Source: DATFQI01 sp963831105 (GTDB taxonomy: Bacteria; Actinomycetota; Thermoleophilia; Solirubrobacterales; Solirubrobacteraceae). From it: a stretch of DNA of 64,000 bases. A program made the position numbers and the translations under genes. Below are positions 27,359 through 34,880 of this stretch, piece after piece. The notes beneath the pieces are model-generated. The model was not told the origin of the DNA. It did no database searches and worked only from the letters and a program-made list of their open reading frames with translations. Numbering within the stretch: the first letter of the stretch is position 1; each line of letters starts with the position of its first letter. The DNA is taken from contig CAWHOS010000012.1 in NCBI GenBank assembly GCA_963831105.1, forward strand, positions 1 through 64,000, written 5' to 3'.

Positions 27359-27392
27359 GATACTTGACAACTGCGGACTGAGATCTCATACT
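27339..27392 (+). promoter_or_regulatory. hsp20 promoter with MarR-type operator half-sites
   Basis: TTGACA (27364-27369) and CATACT (27387-27392) are separated by exactly 17 bp, a near-consensus promoter. ATCTCAGTC (27339-27347) and GACTGAGAT (27353-27361) form a perfect inverted repeat just upstream, and GACTGAGAT occurs again at 27376-27384 between the -35 and -10 boxes. Occupancy would block polymerase. Confidence 0.65.
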
Positions 27393-27436
27393 GCTGCGCA
27401 GTTAGTGATCCACCCCTTCCTGACGGAGGTTTCGCC

Positions 27437-27910
27437 ATGACCATCGTTCGCTGGGAGCCGCTGCGCGAGCTGGGCACGCTGCAGTCCGAGATGAACCGCC
27501 TGTTCAACACCGTCTTCGACGGTCCGGCGCCGAACGGGAACACCATGCGCCGCTGGATGCCGGCGATGGACCTGCTCGAGTCGGGCGAGGACTTCGTGCT
27601 CAAGGCCGACCTGCCCGGCGTGAACGAGGAGGACGTCCAGATCGAGCTCGAGGACTCCACGCTCACGATCTCGGGCGAGCGCAAGGCCGAGCACCAGGCC
27701 GAGGGCGAGGGCTACTACCGCGTCGAGCGCTCGACGGGCTCGTTCTCGCGCTCGCTGTCCCTCCCCAAGGGCGTCGACCCGGAGGCCGTGACCGCGCGCT
27801 TCGACCGCGGCGTGCTCGAGGTGCGCATCCCCAAGCCGGCGGAGCGCAAGCCGCGCCGCATCTCGATCGGCGGCACCGAGCCCGCCGCCATCGAGGGCAA
27901 GGCTTCCTAG
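27437..27910 (+). CDS. Hsp20/alpha-crystallin family small heat-shock protein
   Basis: ATP-independent chaperone that holds unfolding proteins. 157 residues. Alpha-crystallin domain about 45-140: MPAMDLLESGEDFVLKADLPGVNEEDVQIELEDSTLTISGER, then FSRSLSLPKGVDPEAVTARFDRGVLEVRIPKP with the G-V-L motif; a C-terminal I-x-I-like RRISIGG. ATG 27437 follows GGAGG with good spacing, so this gene has a leader. Promoter carries MarR-type half-sites; no HspR (HAIR) box is visible. Confidence 0.93.
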   Translation: MTIVRWEPLRELGTLQSEMNRLFNTVFDGPAPNGNTMRRWMPAMDLLESGEDFVLKADLPGVNEEDVQIELEDSTLTISGERKAEHQAEGEGYYRVERSTGSFSRSLSLPKGVDPEAVTARFDRGVLEVRIPKPAERKPRRISIGGTEPAAIEGKAS

Positions 27911-27918
27911 CCCCGCCT

Positions 27919-27949
27919 GGGGCGGAGGGCCGACTAGGCTCTCCGCCCC
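27919..27949 (+). terminator. GC hairpin between hsp20 and tgt
   Basis: GGGGCGGAG (27919-27927) pairs perfectly with CTCCGCCCC (27941-27949), loop 13. It ends at the tgt start codon, so it could terminate hsp20 transcripts; the loop holds TAGGCT, a possible -10 for tgt. Confidence 0.5.
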
Positions 27950-29161
27950 TTGTCGTCTCTGGAGATCCACTCGCGCGCGGCTGATTCGCGCGCCCGCACC
28001 GGCACGCTTCACCTCGCCCACGGCGAGGTCCGCACGCCCGCGTTCGTCCCGCTCGCCACCAAGGCCGTCGTCAAGACGCTCGAGGTTCGCGAGGTGGCCG
28101 AGCTCGGCTACGACATGGTGCTCGGCAACACGTTCCACCTGTTCCTCACGCCCGGGCACGAGCTGATCCGCGAGCTCGGCGGCCTGCACCGCTTCCAGCG
28201 CTGGGAGAAGCCGATCATCACCGACTCCGGCGGCTTCCAGGTGTTCTCGATGGGCCACGGGGCGGTCGCCGACGAGATCAAGGGCCGCTCGGCGCAATCT
28301 GGCGCGAGCGAGCGCGCCGGGGCGATCCTCGCGATCGAGGAGGAGGGCGTGACGTTCCGCTCCTACCTCGACGGGACGCCGAAGTTCATGGGGCCGGAGA
28401 CCTCGATGGAGGTGCAGGCGGCGCTCGGCTCGGACATCGCGCTCGTCTTCGACGAGTGCACGCCGTTCAACGTGGACCGCGAGTACACGGCGCGCTCGAC
28501 CGAGCGCACCCACCGCTGGCTGGACCGCTGCCTGGCCTGGCACGCCGAGCACGGGCCAGGGGGCCAGATCGTCTACGGGATCGTGCAGGGCGGGGTGGAG
28601 GAGGACCTGCGGCGCGCCTCCGCGCAGGCGGTCGCGGCGCGCGACGTCGGCGGGATCGCGATCGGCGGCACGCTCGGCGAGGACAAGGACCAGATGTTCG
28701 AGGTGGTCGAGTGGGCGGTCGACGAGCTGCCGGAGGCGCTGCCGCGGCACCTGCTCGGGATCGGCGAGGTCGACGACCTCGTGCGCGGCGTCGAGCTGGG
28801 GATCGACACCTTCGACTGCGCGATGCCCACACGGATCGGGCGCCACGGGATGGCGGTCGTGCCGGACCCGGCCAAGCGCTGGCGGGTCGACCTCGCGAAG
28901 GCGCGCTGGCGCACCGCCGACGAGCCGCTGCTGGAGGGCTGCCCGTGCCCGGCCTGCGCGCACGGCTACAGCCGCGCCTACATCCACTACCTGCTGCGCG
29001 CCCGCGAGCAGACCGCCCAGCGGCTGCTCACGATCCACAACCTCGCCTACCTGCAGCGGCTGATGGCCGGGCTGCGCGCGGCGATCGACGCCGGCACCCT
29101 GCCGGAGGCGGCCGCGGCGGTGCGCGCGGGCGCGGCGCCCTGGGAGCTGCCCGCCGGCTAG
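27950..29161 (+). CDS. tgt: tRNA-guanine transglycosylase (queuine/preQ1 insertion)
   Basis: Exchanges guanine 34 of GUN-anticodon tRNAs for a queuosine precursor. 403 residues. TPAFVPLATKAVVKTLEVREV, nucleophile region IITDSGGFQVFSMG, LVFDECTPFN, GIVQGGVEEDLR, and the zinc site CPCPACAHGYSRAYIHYL with a later His. TTG start at 27950 is used because the sequence aligns from there and TAGGCT lies nine bases upstream (leaderless type); no Shine-Dalgarno is visible. Internal stretch KGRSAQSGASERAGAILAIEEEG is normal. Its TAG stop overlaps that of the convergent coiled-coil gene (CTAG). Confidence 0.93.
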   Translation: MSSLEIHSRAADSRARTGTLHLAHGEVRTPAFVPLATKAVVKTLEVREVAELGYDMVLGNTFHLFLTPGHELIRELGGLHRFQRWEKPIITDSGGFQVFSMGHGAVADEIKGRSAQSGASERAGAILAIEEEGVTFRSYLDGTPKFMGPETSMEVQAALGSDIALVFDECTPFNVDREYTARSTERTHRWLDRCLAWHAEHGPGGQIVYGIVQGGVEEDLRRASAQAVAARDVGGIAIGGTLGEDKDQMFEVVEWAVDELPEALPRHLLGIGEVDDLVRGVELGIDTFDCAMPTRIGRHGMAVVPDPAKRWRVDLAKARWRTADEPLLEGCPCPACAHGYSRAYIHYLLRAREQTAQRLLTIHNLAYLQRLMAGLRAAIDAGTLPEAAAAVRAGAAPWELPAG

Positions 29162-30651
29162 AGGAGCCCGCGCACGATCAGCGCGAGCGCGACCAGCAGC
29201 AGCAGGACGAGCACGATCCCGACCGCTCGCGGGCCCCAGACCTGGAGCGTGGTGCGCTGCTCGAGCGGCACGATCGCGTCCTCGCCGAGCAGGCGCGCGG
29301 CGCCGGAGCCCGGCTCGGGCCGGATCGCCGGGGCCTGCGCCCGCGGGGCGAGCGGCGGCTTCGGCCGCGGCGGCGCGACGGCCTGCGGCTCCTCGGTCTC
29401 CGCGAGCACGTCGAAGGCCTGCGTCTCATCGCCGGCGGGCGGCGCCTCGGCGGCGGACGGCACCTCGGCGGCGGACGGCACCTCGGGCTCGGGGCCGGGC
29501 GCGACCGGGTAGGGCGGCTGCGCCGGCGCGGGCTGGGCCTCGTCGCGCGGCGGCTCGGGCGGCTGCGGCGGCGCGGGCTTCTCGCGCGGGATCAGGCGAA
29601 CGGCAGGACCGGGCTTGGAGGGTGCCGGCACGGGCTTCTGCGCCGCGGCGCCGTGGTCTCCCTCTGGGTCGGCCGGGCCCGCCGACAGGCGCGCGCCCGG
29701 ACGGCGGCTGGCGGCGCGCAGCCGCTCGGCCTCCGCGGCGGAGCGCCGGGCGGCCTGGCGCAGCTTGGAGATCTCGGCCAGCGCCTCCTCGTGCTTCTCG
29801 CGCAGCTCCTCGAGCGCCTGGATGGTGCCGTCGCGCTCGTCCTGCAGGCGGGTCACGTCGGCCGCGGCGGCGCGCAGCCGGTCGGCCTCGCCGCCGACGG
29901 CCTCGGCCCGCTCGCGCTCGCGCTCGAGCTGGGCGCGCGCCTCGGCCTCCGAAGCGCCCATCCGGGTCAGCTGCTCGCCTTGGCTCTCGCGGACGGTGTC
30001 GAGCTCCTCGCGCAGCCTCCTGGCCTCGTCCTCGAGCAGCTCGGCGCGCCGGCCCGACTCGCCGGCCTGCGTCTCGAGCGAGTGGACGCGCTCGGTGGCC
30101 TGCCGGGCCTCCGCGCGGGCAGAGCGCAGCTCCTCCTCGTGGCGGGCGCGCACGCGCCCGAGCTCGGCCCGGGCCGCGGCGAGGTCGCGCTCGAGCTGCT
30201 GCCGCGACTCGCCCGCGGCGTGCAGCACGGGATCGCCGCCGGGCTCGGGCGGGGTGACGACCCTCGCCGGCTTGGCGGGCGCGGCGGCGGTGGACATCCG
30301 CGGCGTCGACTCGGCCTTGTGGCGCTTGCCGGCGCGCTCGGCGCCGCCGGGCGGCGGCAGGTCGACGGTGAGCGCGCCGACCTCGAGCTCGGCGTCGGAG
30401 ACGTCCTCGTGGGAGCCCTCCCACGGGAAGGCGGCCATCCACGCGGCGCCCTCGTCGGCGTTCCACGGCTTGTGCTCGAGCACGGCGAGCAGGCGGCGGC
30501 GGTTCCCGGCGACCCGGACGGTCAGCACGGGCCGGACGAACCGGCGGCCGCGCACGCCGAACCAGCGGCCCTCGACCTCGAGCCGGTCGTCCTCGGACCA
30601 CTGGAAGCGATCGAGCTCGAACCCGGTCTGCTCGGGAGCGACGGTCGTCAT
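29158..30651 (-). CDS. Tail-anchored coiled-coil protein of a kinase operon
   Basis: 497 residues, not assigned to a named family. The N-terminus (about 1-110: FELDRFQWSEDDRLEVEGRWFGVRGRRFVRPVLTVR, LLAVLEHKPWNADEGAAWMAAFPW) looks like a small beta-rich domain of its own. Residues ~150-330 are a long coiled coil rich in Glu/Arg/Ala (LERDLAAARAELGRVRARHEEELRSARAEARQ...). A Pro-rich linker follows, including a tandem VPSAAE repeat and ETQAFDVLAETEEPQ, and the protein ends with one membrane helix (AVGIVLVLLLLVALALIVRGLL) and no further domain. It would be inserted from its C-terminus, facing the cytoplasm. Its ATG overlaps the stop of the Ser/Thr kinase; a phosphorylation target is plausible. Confidence 0.75.
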   Translation of the reverse strand: MTTVAPEQTGFELDRFQWSEDDRLEVEGRWFGVRGRRFVRPVLTVRVAGNRRRLLAVLEHKPWNADEGAAWMAAFPWEGSHEDVSDAELEVGALTVDLPPPGGAERAGKRHKAESTPRMSTAAAPAKPARVVTPPEPGGDPVLHAAGESRQQLERDLAAARAELGRVRARHEEELRSARAEARQATERVHSLETQAGESGRRAELLEDEARRLREELDTVRESQGEQLTRMGASEAEARAQLERERERAEAVGGEADRLRAAAADVTRLQDERDGTIQALEELREKHEEALAEISKLRQAARRSAAEAERLRAASRRPGARLSAGPADPEGDHGAAAQKPVPAPSKPGPAVRLIPREKPAPPQPPEPPRDEAQPAPAQPPYPVAPGPEPEVPSAAEVPSAAEAPPAGDETQAFDVLAETEEPQAVAPPRPKPPLAPRAQAPAIRPEPGSGAARLLGEDAIVPLEQRTTLQVWGPRAVGIVLVLLLLVALALIVRGLL

Positions 30652-31889
30652 CGGGTGTTGTCCTCGATCAGGCCCTTCACCTCGTCCACGGCATCCTGCA
30701 CCTGGCCCTGCACGTCGCGCTTGAGCTGGACGCCTTGCTGGACGGTGTCCTGAGCGGCCTGGTAGACCGCGATCCCGCCGGCGACCAACGCGAGCACGAG
30801 CAGCAGCACCAGCCACATTCTCATACCTGAGCCGCGTCTGGAAGTCTGATCCCGCCCACTCGGCGCCGAGCTGCGGCGAGCGGCCACTTCCCGCCGGGCC
30901 GGCTCCGGCCGGCGGCGGCGCTGCGGCTCCTCCTTGAGCGGCTCGAGCCGGCGCCGCTGGCGCTCTCGCGGCGGCATCGCCGTGGTCGCCTGGGTCCCCG
31001 AGAGCATCCGCGTGGCCTCGGTGTCGTCCATCGCCCATGTGCTTTCCGTGTCGCGCGCGGGAGCCCTCCCCTGCAACGCTTCTCCCAGGGCGTGCTCCAT
31101 GTCGGCGGCGTCGGCGTAGCGCTGCTCCGGGTCGCGGTGCAGCGCGACCATGATCGCCGCGGCCAGCGGGGCCGGCACGTCCGGGTTGAGCTCGTCCAGG
31201 CGCGGGGGCGGGGAGGTCTCCTGCAGCCGGGCCAGGTCGGTCAGCGACGCGGCCTCGTAGGGCAGGCGGCCGGCCAGCAGCTGGTAGGCGACGACGCCGA
31301 GCGCGTAGAGGTCGCTCGCCGGGCCCGCGGGCTCGCCGCGCGCCTGCTCGGGCGAGAGGTAGGCGGCGGTCCCCAGCACGGAGCCGACCTTGGTGATGTC
31401 GGACTGCTCGGCGGCCTTGGCGATGCCGAAGTCGGCCAGCTTGACCGCGTTGTCGCGGCTGCGCAGCAGGTTCCCGGGCTTCACGTCGCGGTGGACGACG
31501 CCGTTGCGGTGCGCGTAATCGAGCCCGCGGCACGCCTGCGAGAGCACGTTGACGGCGTCGCGCGTGCCCATCGGCCCGTGGTCGCGCAGGATCTCCGCGC
31601 ACGACTCGCCGTCGACGAACTCCATGACGATGTAGTTGCGCGCCGTCGCCTCGTCGAGCCCGAAGTCGAAGACCTGGACGATGTTGGGGTGCACGAGCCG
31701 CGCGGCGGCGAGCGCCTCGCGCCGGAAGCGCGAGACGAAGCTCGAGTCCTCGGCCAGGTGCTCGGCGAGCAGCTTGACCGCGACGTAGCGCTCCAGGCGC
31801 GTGTCGAACGCGAGCTGGACGGTCGCCATCCCGCCGACACCGAGCCGGCGGTCGAGCTTGTAGCGGTCTGCGAAGAGATCGTCGGTCAC
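30648..31889 (-). CDS. Membrane Ser/Thr protein kinase (PknB type)
   Basis: 413 residues. Kinase domain ~9-270: Gly loop LGVGGMATVQLA, Lys in VAVKLL, catalytic HRDVKPGNLL, DFG in LADFGIAK, activation loop with SVLGTAAYLSPEQARG, and DLYALGVVAYQLLAGRLPYE. Then a basic, Pro/Arg-rich juxtamembrane stretch, one membrane span (MWLVLLLVLALVAGGIAVYQA) and a short outer helix (VQLKRDVQGQVQDAVDEVKGLIEDNTR); no PASTA repeats. GTG start overlaps the lipoprotein stop. Operon: phosphoesterase-lipoprotein-kinase-coiled-coil protein. Confidence 0.93.
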   Translation of the reverse strand: MTDDLFADRYKLDRRLGVGGMATVQLAFDTRLERYVAVKLLAEHLAEDSSFVSRFRREALAAARLVHPNIVQVFDFGLDEATARNYIVMEFVDGESCAEILRDHGPMGTRDAVNVLSQACRGLDYAHRNGVVHRDVKPGNLLRSRDNAVKLADFGIAKAAEQSDITKVGSVLGTAAYLSPEQARGEPAGPASDLYALGVVAYQLLAGRLPYEAASLTDLARLQETSPPPRLDELNPDVPAPLAAAIMVALHRDPEQRYADAADMEHALGEALQGRAPARDTESTWAMDDTEATRMLSGTQATTAMPPRERQRRRLEPLKEEPQRRRRPEPARREVAARRSSAPSGRDQTSRRGSGMRMWLVLLLVLALVAGGIAVYQAAQDTVQQGVQLKRDVQGQVQDAVDEVKGLIEDNTR

Positions 31890-32362
31890 TGCTCGTCCTC
31901 GGGAGCAATCACACCGCCGTCGCCCGGCGGTTCCACCGTGGGCGTCGGGGTGGCCGTCTCCGTGGGCTCCGGGGTGGGGGTCTCGGTCGGCTCGGGCGTG
32001 GGCGTCTCGGTCGGCTCGGGCGTCGGCGTCTCGGTCGGTTCCGGCGTCGCCGTGGGCGTCTCCTCGGCCTTGCAGTCCCGGTCGATGCGATCCTCGATGT
32101 GCGTCAGCCAGTCGCGGATGTTGCGCCTGAGCTCGCCGTCCACGCGCCGCGGAAGCTCGCTCACCTGCTGGTTCGCGGCCTGGACGGCGGCCTTGGCCTT
32201 GGCCGTGTCGTTGTCGTCGCAGGCAGCCGTGATCTCGTCGATCGTCGACGTGAGCGCGCTCGCGCGCGTCTGGGGGATGAGCTCGGGCTCCTCGCTACCG
32301 CAGCCGGCCAGGGGAACGGCCACCAGCAACAGCCCGAGCGCGAGGGATGGGCGGCGTGGCAT
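31886..32362 (-). CDS. Lipoprotein with TPEPTE-type tandem repeats
   Basis: 158 residues. Lipoprotein signal ending in the lipobox LAGC (LGLLLVAVPLAGCGSEEPEL), a small helical domain (TRASALTSTIDEITAACDDNDTAKAKAAVQAANQQVSELPRRV...IRDWLTHIEDRIDRDC) and a low-complexity tail of about four 24-bp repeats encoding PTPEPTET. No family recognised; the tail is probably a wall-spanning or glycosylated stalk. ATG 32362 begins the signal peptide, with a TAGCCT -10-like box ten bases upstream on this strand. The stop overlaps the kinase GTG (GTGA), suggesting that it works with the kinase, perhaps as a sensor. Confidence 0.75.
   Translation of the reverse strand: MPRRPSLALGLLLVAVPLAGCGSEEPELIPQTRASALTSTIDEITAACDDNDTAKAKAAVQAANQQVSELPRRVDGELRRNIRDWLTHIEDRIDRDCKAEETPTATPEPTETPTPEPTETPTPEPTETPTPEPTETATPTPTVEPPGDGGVIAPEDEQ
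31950..32055 (-). repeat. 24-bp in-frame tandem repeats
   Basis: About four near-identical 24-bp units, encoding PTPEPTET, within the lipoprotein gene. Such arrays change length by slippage, so repeat number may vary between strains. Confidence 0.7.
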
Positions 32363-32415
32363 GCGCCGTCCCAGGCTAGCGGCCGGTGACGTCGCCCAAC
32401 CCCGCTTAACCGGCC

Positions 32416-33147
32416 TTATTGCCCGTGCTGGAGGCGCTCGGCCAGCGAGTCGGGGAGATTGGCGGCGCGGATCGCCGCCTGGGCCCCCGCGATGTCGTAC
32501 TCCGCCCGGCGGTAGGTCGCCGTCCAGCGGTCCGTGTCGAGCAGCAGCCAGGCGGCGCGCGGGTCGCCGTCGCGAGGCTGGCCCGTGGAGCCGGGGTTGA
32601 TCAGCCACTGGCCGGCGCCGACGTCGAGCTCGGTGCCCTCCTTGCGCGTCGTCCCCGAGGCCGGCGAGCCCTCCTGGCGGTCGAACGAGAGCGCCACGTG
32701 CGAGTGGCCGATCAGCGACACGCGGAAGTCCGTCACGTCGAAGCACAGCTCGGCCGTCAGCCCGGAGAGGACGTACTCCCAGATCGGGTCGCGCGGGGAC
32801 GCGTGGAAGAGGCCGACGCCCTGCGCGCTGCCCTCGGGCTTGAGCGAGAGCAGGAACTCGCGCGTCTCGGGCGCGATCACGTCGCGCGTCCAGGTCGCCG
32901 CGAGCGCCGCTCCGCGCGAGAACTCCTCGAGCGAGAGCACGTCGACGACCGCCAGGTCGTGGTTGCCGGCCAGGCAGACGCTGCAGTGGCGCCGCGCCAG
33001 CTCGACGGAGGCGTCGGGGTCCCCGCCGTAGCCGACGAGGTCGCCCAGGCACCAGAGCTCCTCGGCGCCGTCGCGCTCGGCGGCGTCGATCACGGCCTCG
33101 AAGGCGTGGCGGTTCCCGTGGATGTCGGTTGCGATTGCGACCCGCAT
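32416..33147 (-). CDS. Calcineurin-like metallophosphoesterase (YfcE/MJ0936-like)
   Basis: 243 residues. Metal-binding motifs in order: ATDIHGNRHAFEAV (D-x-H-G-N), WCLGDLVGYGGDP (G-D-x-V-G-Y-G), CLAGNHDLAV (G-N-H-D), and SLIGHSHVALSF (G-H-S/T-H), followed by LDVGAGQWLINPGSTGQPRDGDPRAAWLLLD. Probably cytoplasmic; substrate not known. First gene of the kinase operon, 53 bp before the lipoprotein gene. Confidence 0.88.
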   Translation of the reverse strand: MRVAIATDIHGNRHAFEAVIDAAERDGAEELWCLGDLVGYGGDPDASVELARRHCSVCLAGNHDLAVVDVLSLEEFSRGAALAATWTRDVIAPETREFLLSLKPEGSAQGVGLFHASPRDPIWEYVLSGLTAELCFDVTDFRVSLIGHSHVALSFDRQEGSPASGTTRKEGTELDVGAGQWLINPGSTGQPRDGDPRAAWLLLDTDRWTATYRRAEYDIAGAQAAIRAANLPDSLAERLQHGQ

Positions 33148-33167
33148 GGCGGCGTATCGTCTATTCG

Positions 33168-34388
33168 GTGCCGATGCGGCTCCGCCTTCCCATCGCCATC
33201 GTGGCTGCGCTGGTGGTGGCAGAGGCCGCTGTCGTGATCATGCGCCCGCGCGGGTTGGTCGAGCCCCTCGACGTCGCGGCGCGAGCCTACTTCAGCGCGG
33301 CGCAGATCGAGAAGGCGGAGGACTTCCGGTCCGGCCAGCTGTGGCTGCTGGGCGCCCGCACCGCGATCGAGCTGGGCCTGCTCGTGTTCGTGGTGGCGCG
33401 CCCGCCGCGCGCGCTGCTGCGGCCGCGCCGGCGCCAGGTCCTGGCCGGGGCGGCGGCCGCGGCGGCGCTCTCCGTGGCGCTCTCGGCGGCCACGCTGCCC
33501 GTCCGGGCGATCGCCCGCGAGCGGGCGAAGGATGTCGGCCTGGTGACCCAGGACTGGGTCGGATACGCCGGAGACGTCGCCAAGAGCACGGCGATCGGGG
33601 CCGTGCTGGCGGGCGTGGGCGGCGCATTGCTGATCGTGGGGATGCGCCGCTTCGGGCGCGGCTGGTGGGCCCCGGCGGCCGCCGTGGTCGTCGCCTTCGG
33701 CGTCGCCACGACGTACTTCACGCCGATCGTGCTCGACCCGCTGTTCAACAAGTTCACCCCGCTGCCCGACGGCCCGACGCGCTCGACCGTGCTCTCGCTG
33801 GCCCGCGAGGCCGGCGTCGACGTCGGCCAGGTCTACGTGATGGACGCCTCCCGGCGCACGACGGCGGCCAACGCCTACGTCACCGGCATCGGCCGCACCA
33901 AGCGCGTGGTGATCTACGACAACCTGCTCGAGAAGTTCTCGCCCGGGGAAGTGCGGCTCGTCGTCGCGCACGAGCTCGGCCACGTCCACAACCGCGACGT
34001 GCCGCACGGGCTGCTCTACCTGCTGATCGTGGCGCCGTTCGGGATGCTCGCCGCCGCCCGGCTGGGTGAGCGGTTGGCGCCGGACCGGTCGCTCGGGACC
34101 GCGGCCGCCGTGCCCGCCGTCGTGCTCGCCGTCGGGCTGATGGCGCCCGCCATCACCGTCATCTCCAACCAGCTCTCGCGCGGGGTGGAGCAGCGCGCGG
34201 ACCAGTTCTCGCTCGAGCTCGCCGGCGAGCCGGAGACGTTCATCGGCTTCCAGAAGCGGATCTCCGTCACCAACGTCTCCGACCCCGACCCGCCGGGGTG
34301 GGCGCGCTTCCTGCTGGGCACGCACCCGTCGACGATCGAGCGGATCGGCCTGGCGGAGCGATTTGCGCGTTCGGGCTCCGGCCGCTGA
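33168..34388 (+). CDS. M48 family (Ste24/HtpX-like) membrane metallopeptidase
   Basis: 406 residues, several membrane segments around the zinc site. HELGHVHNRD contains the HExxH motif, and the third ligand is in RGVEQRADQFSLELAG; TTYFTPIVLDPLFNKFTPLPDGPTRSTVLSLAREAGVDVGQVYVMDASRRTTAANAYVTGIGRTKRVVIYDNLL matches the CAAX-protease/Ste24 group rather than HtpX. It probably degrades damaged membrane proteins. GTG 33168 is given because TATCGT (33155-33160) lies seven bases upstream; ATG 33174 is the alternative. Confidence 0.88.
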   Translation: MPMRLRLPIAIVAALVVAEAAVVIMRPRGLVEPLDVAARAYFSAAQIEKAEDFRSGQLWLLGARTAIELGLLVFVVARPPRALLRPRRRQVLAGAAAAAALSVALSAATLPVRAIARERAKDVGLVTQDWVGYAGDVAKSTAIGAVLAGVGGALLIVGMRRFGRGWWAPAAAVVVAFGVATTYFTPIVLDPLFNKFTPLPDGPTRSTVLSLAREAGVDVGQVYVMDASRRTTAANAYVTGIGRTKRVVIYDNLLEKFSPGEVRLVVAHELGHVHNRDVPHGLLYLLIVAPFGMLAAARLGERLAPDRSLGTAAAVPAVVLAVGLMAPAITVISNQLSRGVEQRADQFSLELAGEPETFIGFQKRISVTNVSDPDPPGWARFLLGTHPSTIERIGLAERFARSGSGR

Positions 34389-34390
34389 GC

Positions 34391-34420
34391 GGCGGCTGGG
34401 TGGGGAGGTGGGGGAGCCGG
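34391..34420 (+). repeat. Dispersed palindromic element, copy 2 (left arm only)
   Basis: GGCGGCTGGGTGGGGAGGTG followed by GGGGAGC begins three bases after the M48 stop. The right arm is not recognisable; the tandem hairpins at 34436-34532 take its place. Confidence 0.5.
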
Positions 34421-34435
34421 CCGGTCCGCATCGCG

Positions 34436-34532
34436 GGGTCACTCGCTCCCGCTCAGCGGGAGGAATCGACCCGGCGTTTCCGCGCGCGAAACGTCGGGTC
34501 ACTCGCTCCCGCTGAGCGGGAGGAATCGACCC
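34436..34532. repeat. Two 37-bp direct repeats, each a two-tier hairpin
   Basis: Copies at 34436-34472 and 34496-34532, 60 bp apart, differ at one base (the loop base). Each folds as GGGTC / 6 nt / TCCCGCT / 1 nt / AGCGGGA / 6 nt / GACCC. Between them lies CGTTT...AAACG, a third small hairpin. The unit lies between convergent genes and may be a terminator pair, an RNA element or a binding site. Confidence 0.75.
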
Positions 34533-34550
34533 AGCATTGGAAGGCAGCCC

Positions 34551-34859
34551 CTAGCCGGGCTGGTCGCGCCGCGGCGGCGGGACCTCGGGGAGGTTCTTGA
34601 TTCCCTCGGTCGTGCGCCACTTGGACCAGTTGTCCTCCATGGCGTCGAGCAGCTCGCGGAAGAAGCGGGGCGAGAGGTTCACGCGCGAGACGACGACGCC
34701 CGGCACCTCGCCCTCCTCGACCTCGTGGTCGACGCGCGCGAAGGTGATCGAGAACTCGTAGTCGGAGTGCGCGACGTTGGCGAAGTTCGCATAGTGGCCC
34801 GCCATCGTCTCCGGTGTGGTGTGGAGGTTGAACTGGCGGTCGCGGCCATCGTCGTTCAC
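34551..34859 (-). CDS. DUF3467 domain protein
   Basis: 102 residues. RQFNLHTTPETMAGHYANFANVAHSDYEFSITFARVD, then VVVSRVNLSPRFFRELLDAMEDNWSKW, match the short DUF3467 family (function unknown; widespread in bacteria). Probably a small cytoplasmic beta protein. GTG 34859 is chosen; GATACT lies nine bases upstream on this strand, so the mRNA would be leaderless. It shares a tiny divergent promoter region with rlmH. Confidence 0.8.
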   Translation of the reverse strand: MNDDGRDRQFNLHTTPETMAGHYANFANVAHSDYEFSITFARVDHEVEEGEVPGVVVSRVNLSPRFFRELLDAMEDNWSKWRTTEGIKNLPEVPPPRRDQPG

Positions 34860-34867
34860 GGTCCGCC

Positions 34868-34874
34868 TAGTATC
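34868..34874. promoter_or_regulatory. Overlapping divergent -10 boxes for rlmH and DUF3467
   Basis: On the plus strand TAGTAT (34868-34873) is seven bases before the rlmH GTG at 34881. On the minus strand GATACT (34874-34869) is nine bases before the DUF3467 GTG at 34859. Only 21 bp separate the two start codons, so both genes must be leaderless or nearly so. Confidence 0.5.
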
Positions 34875-34880
34875 GCGCAG

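Noticed and set aside
31950..32055. Tandem repeats as an intergenic or CRISPR element
   Set aside because: They are in frame within a lipoprotein gene and encode PTPEPTET.
34436..34532. Direct repeats as a CRISPR array
   Set aside because: Only two copies, 23-bp gap that is itself partly palindromic, and no cas genes in the window.
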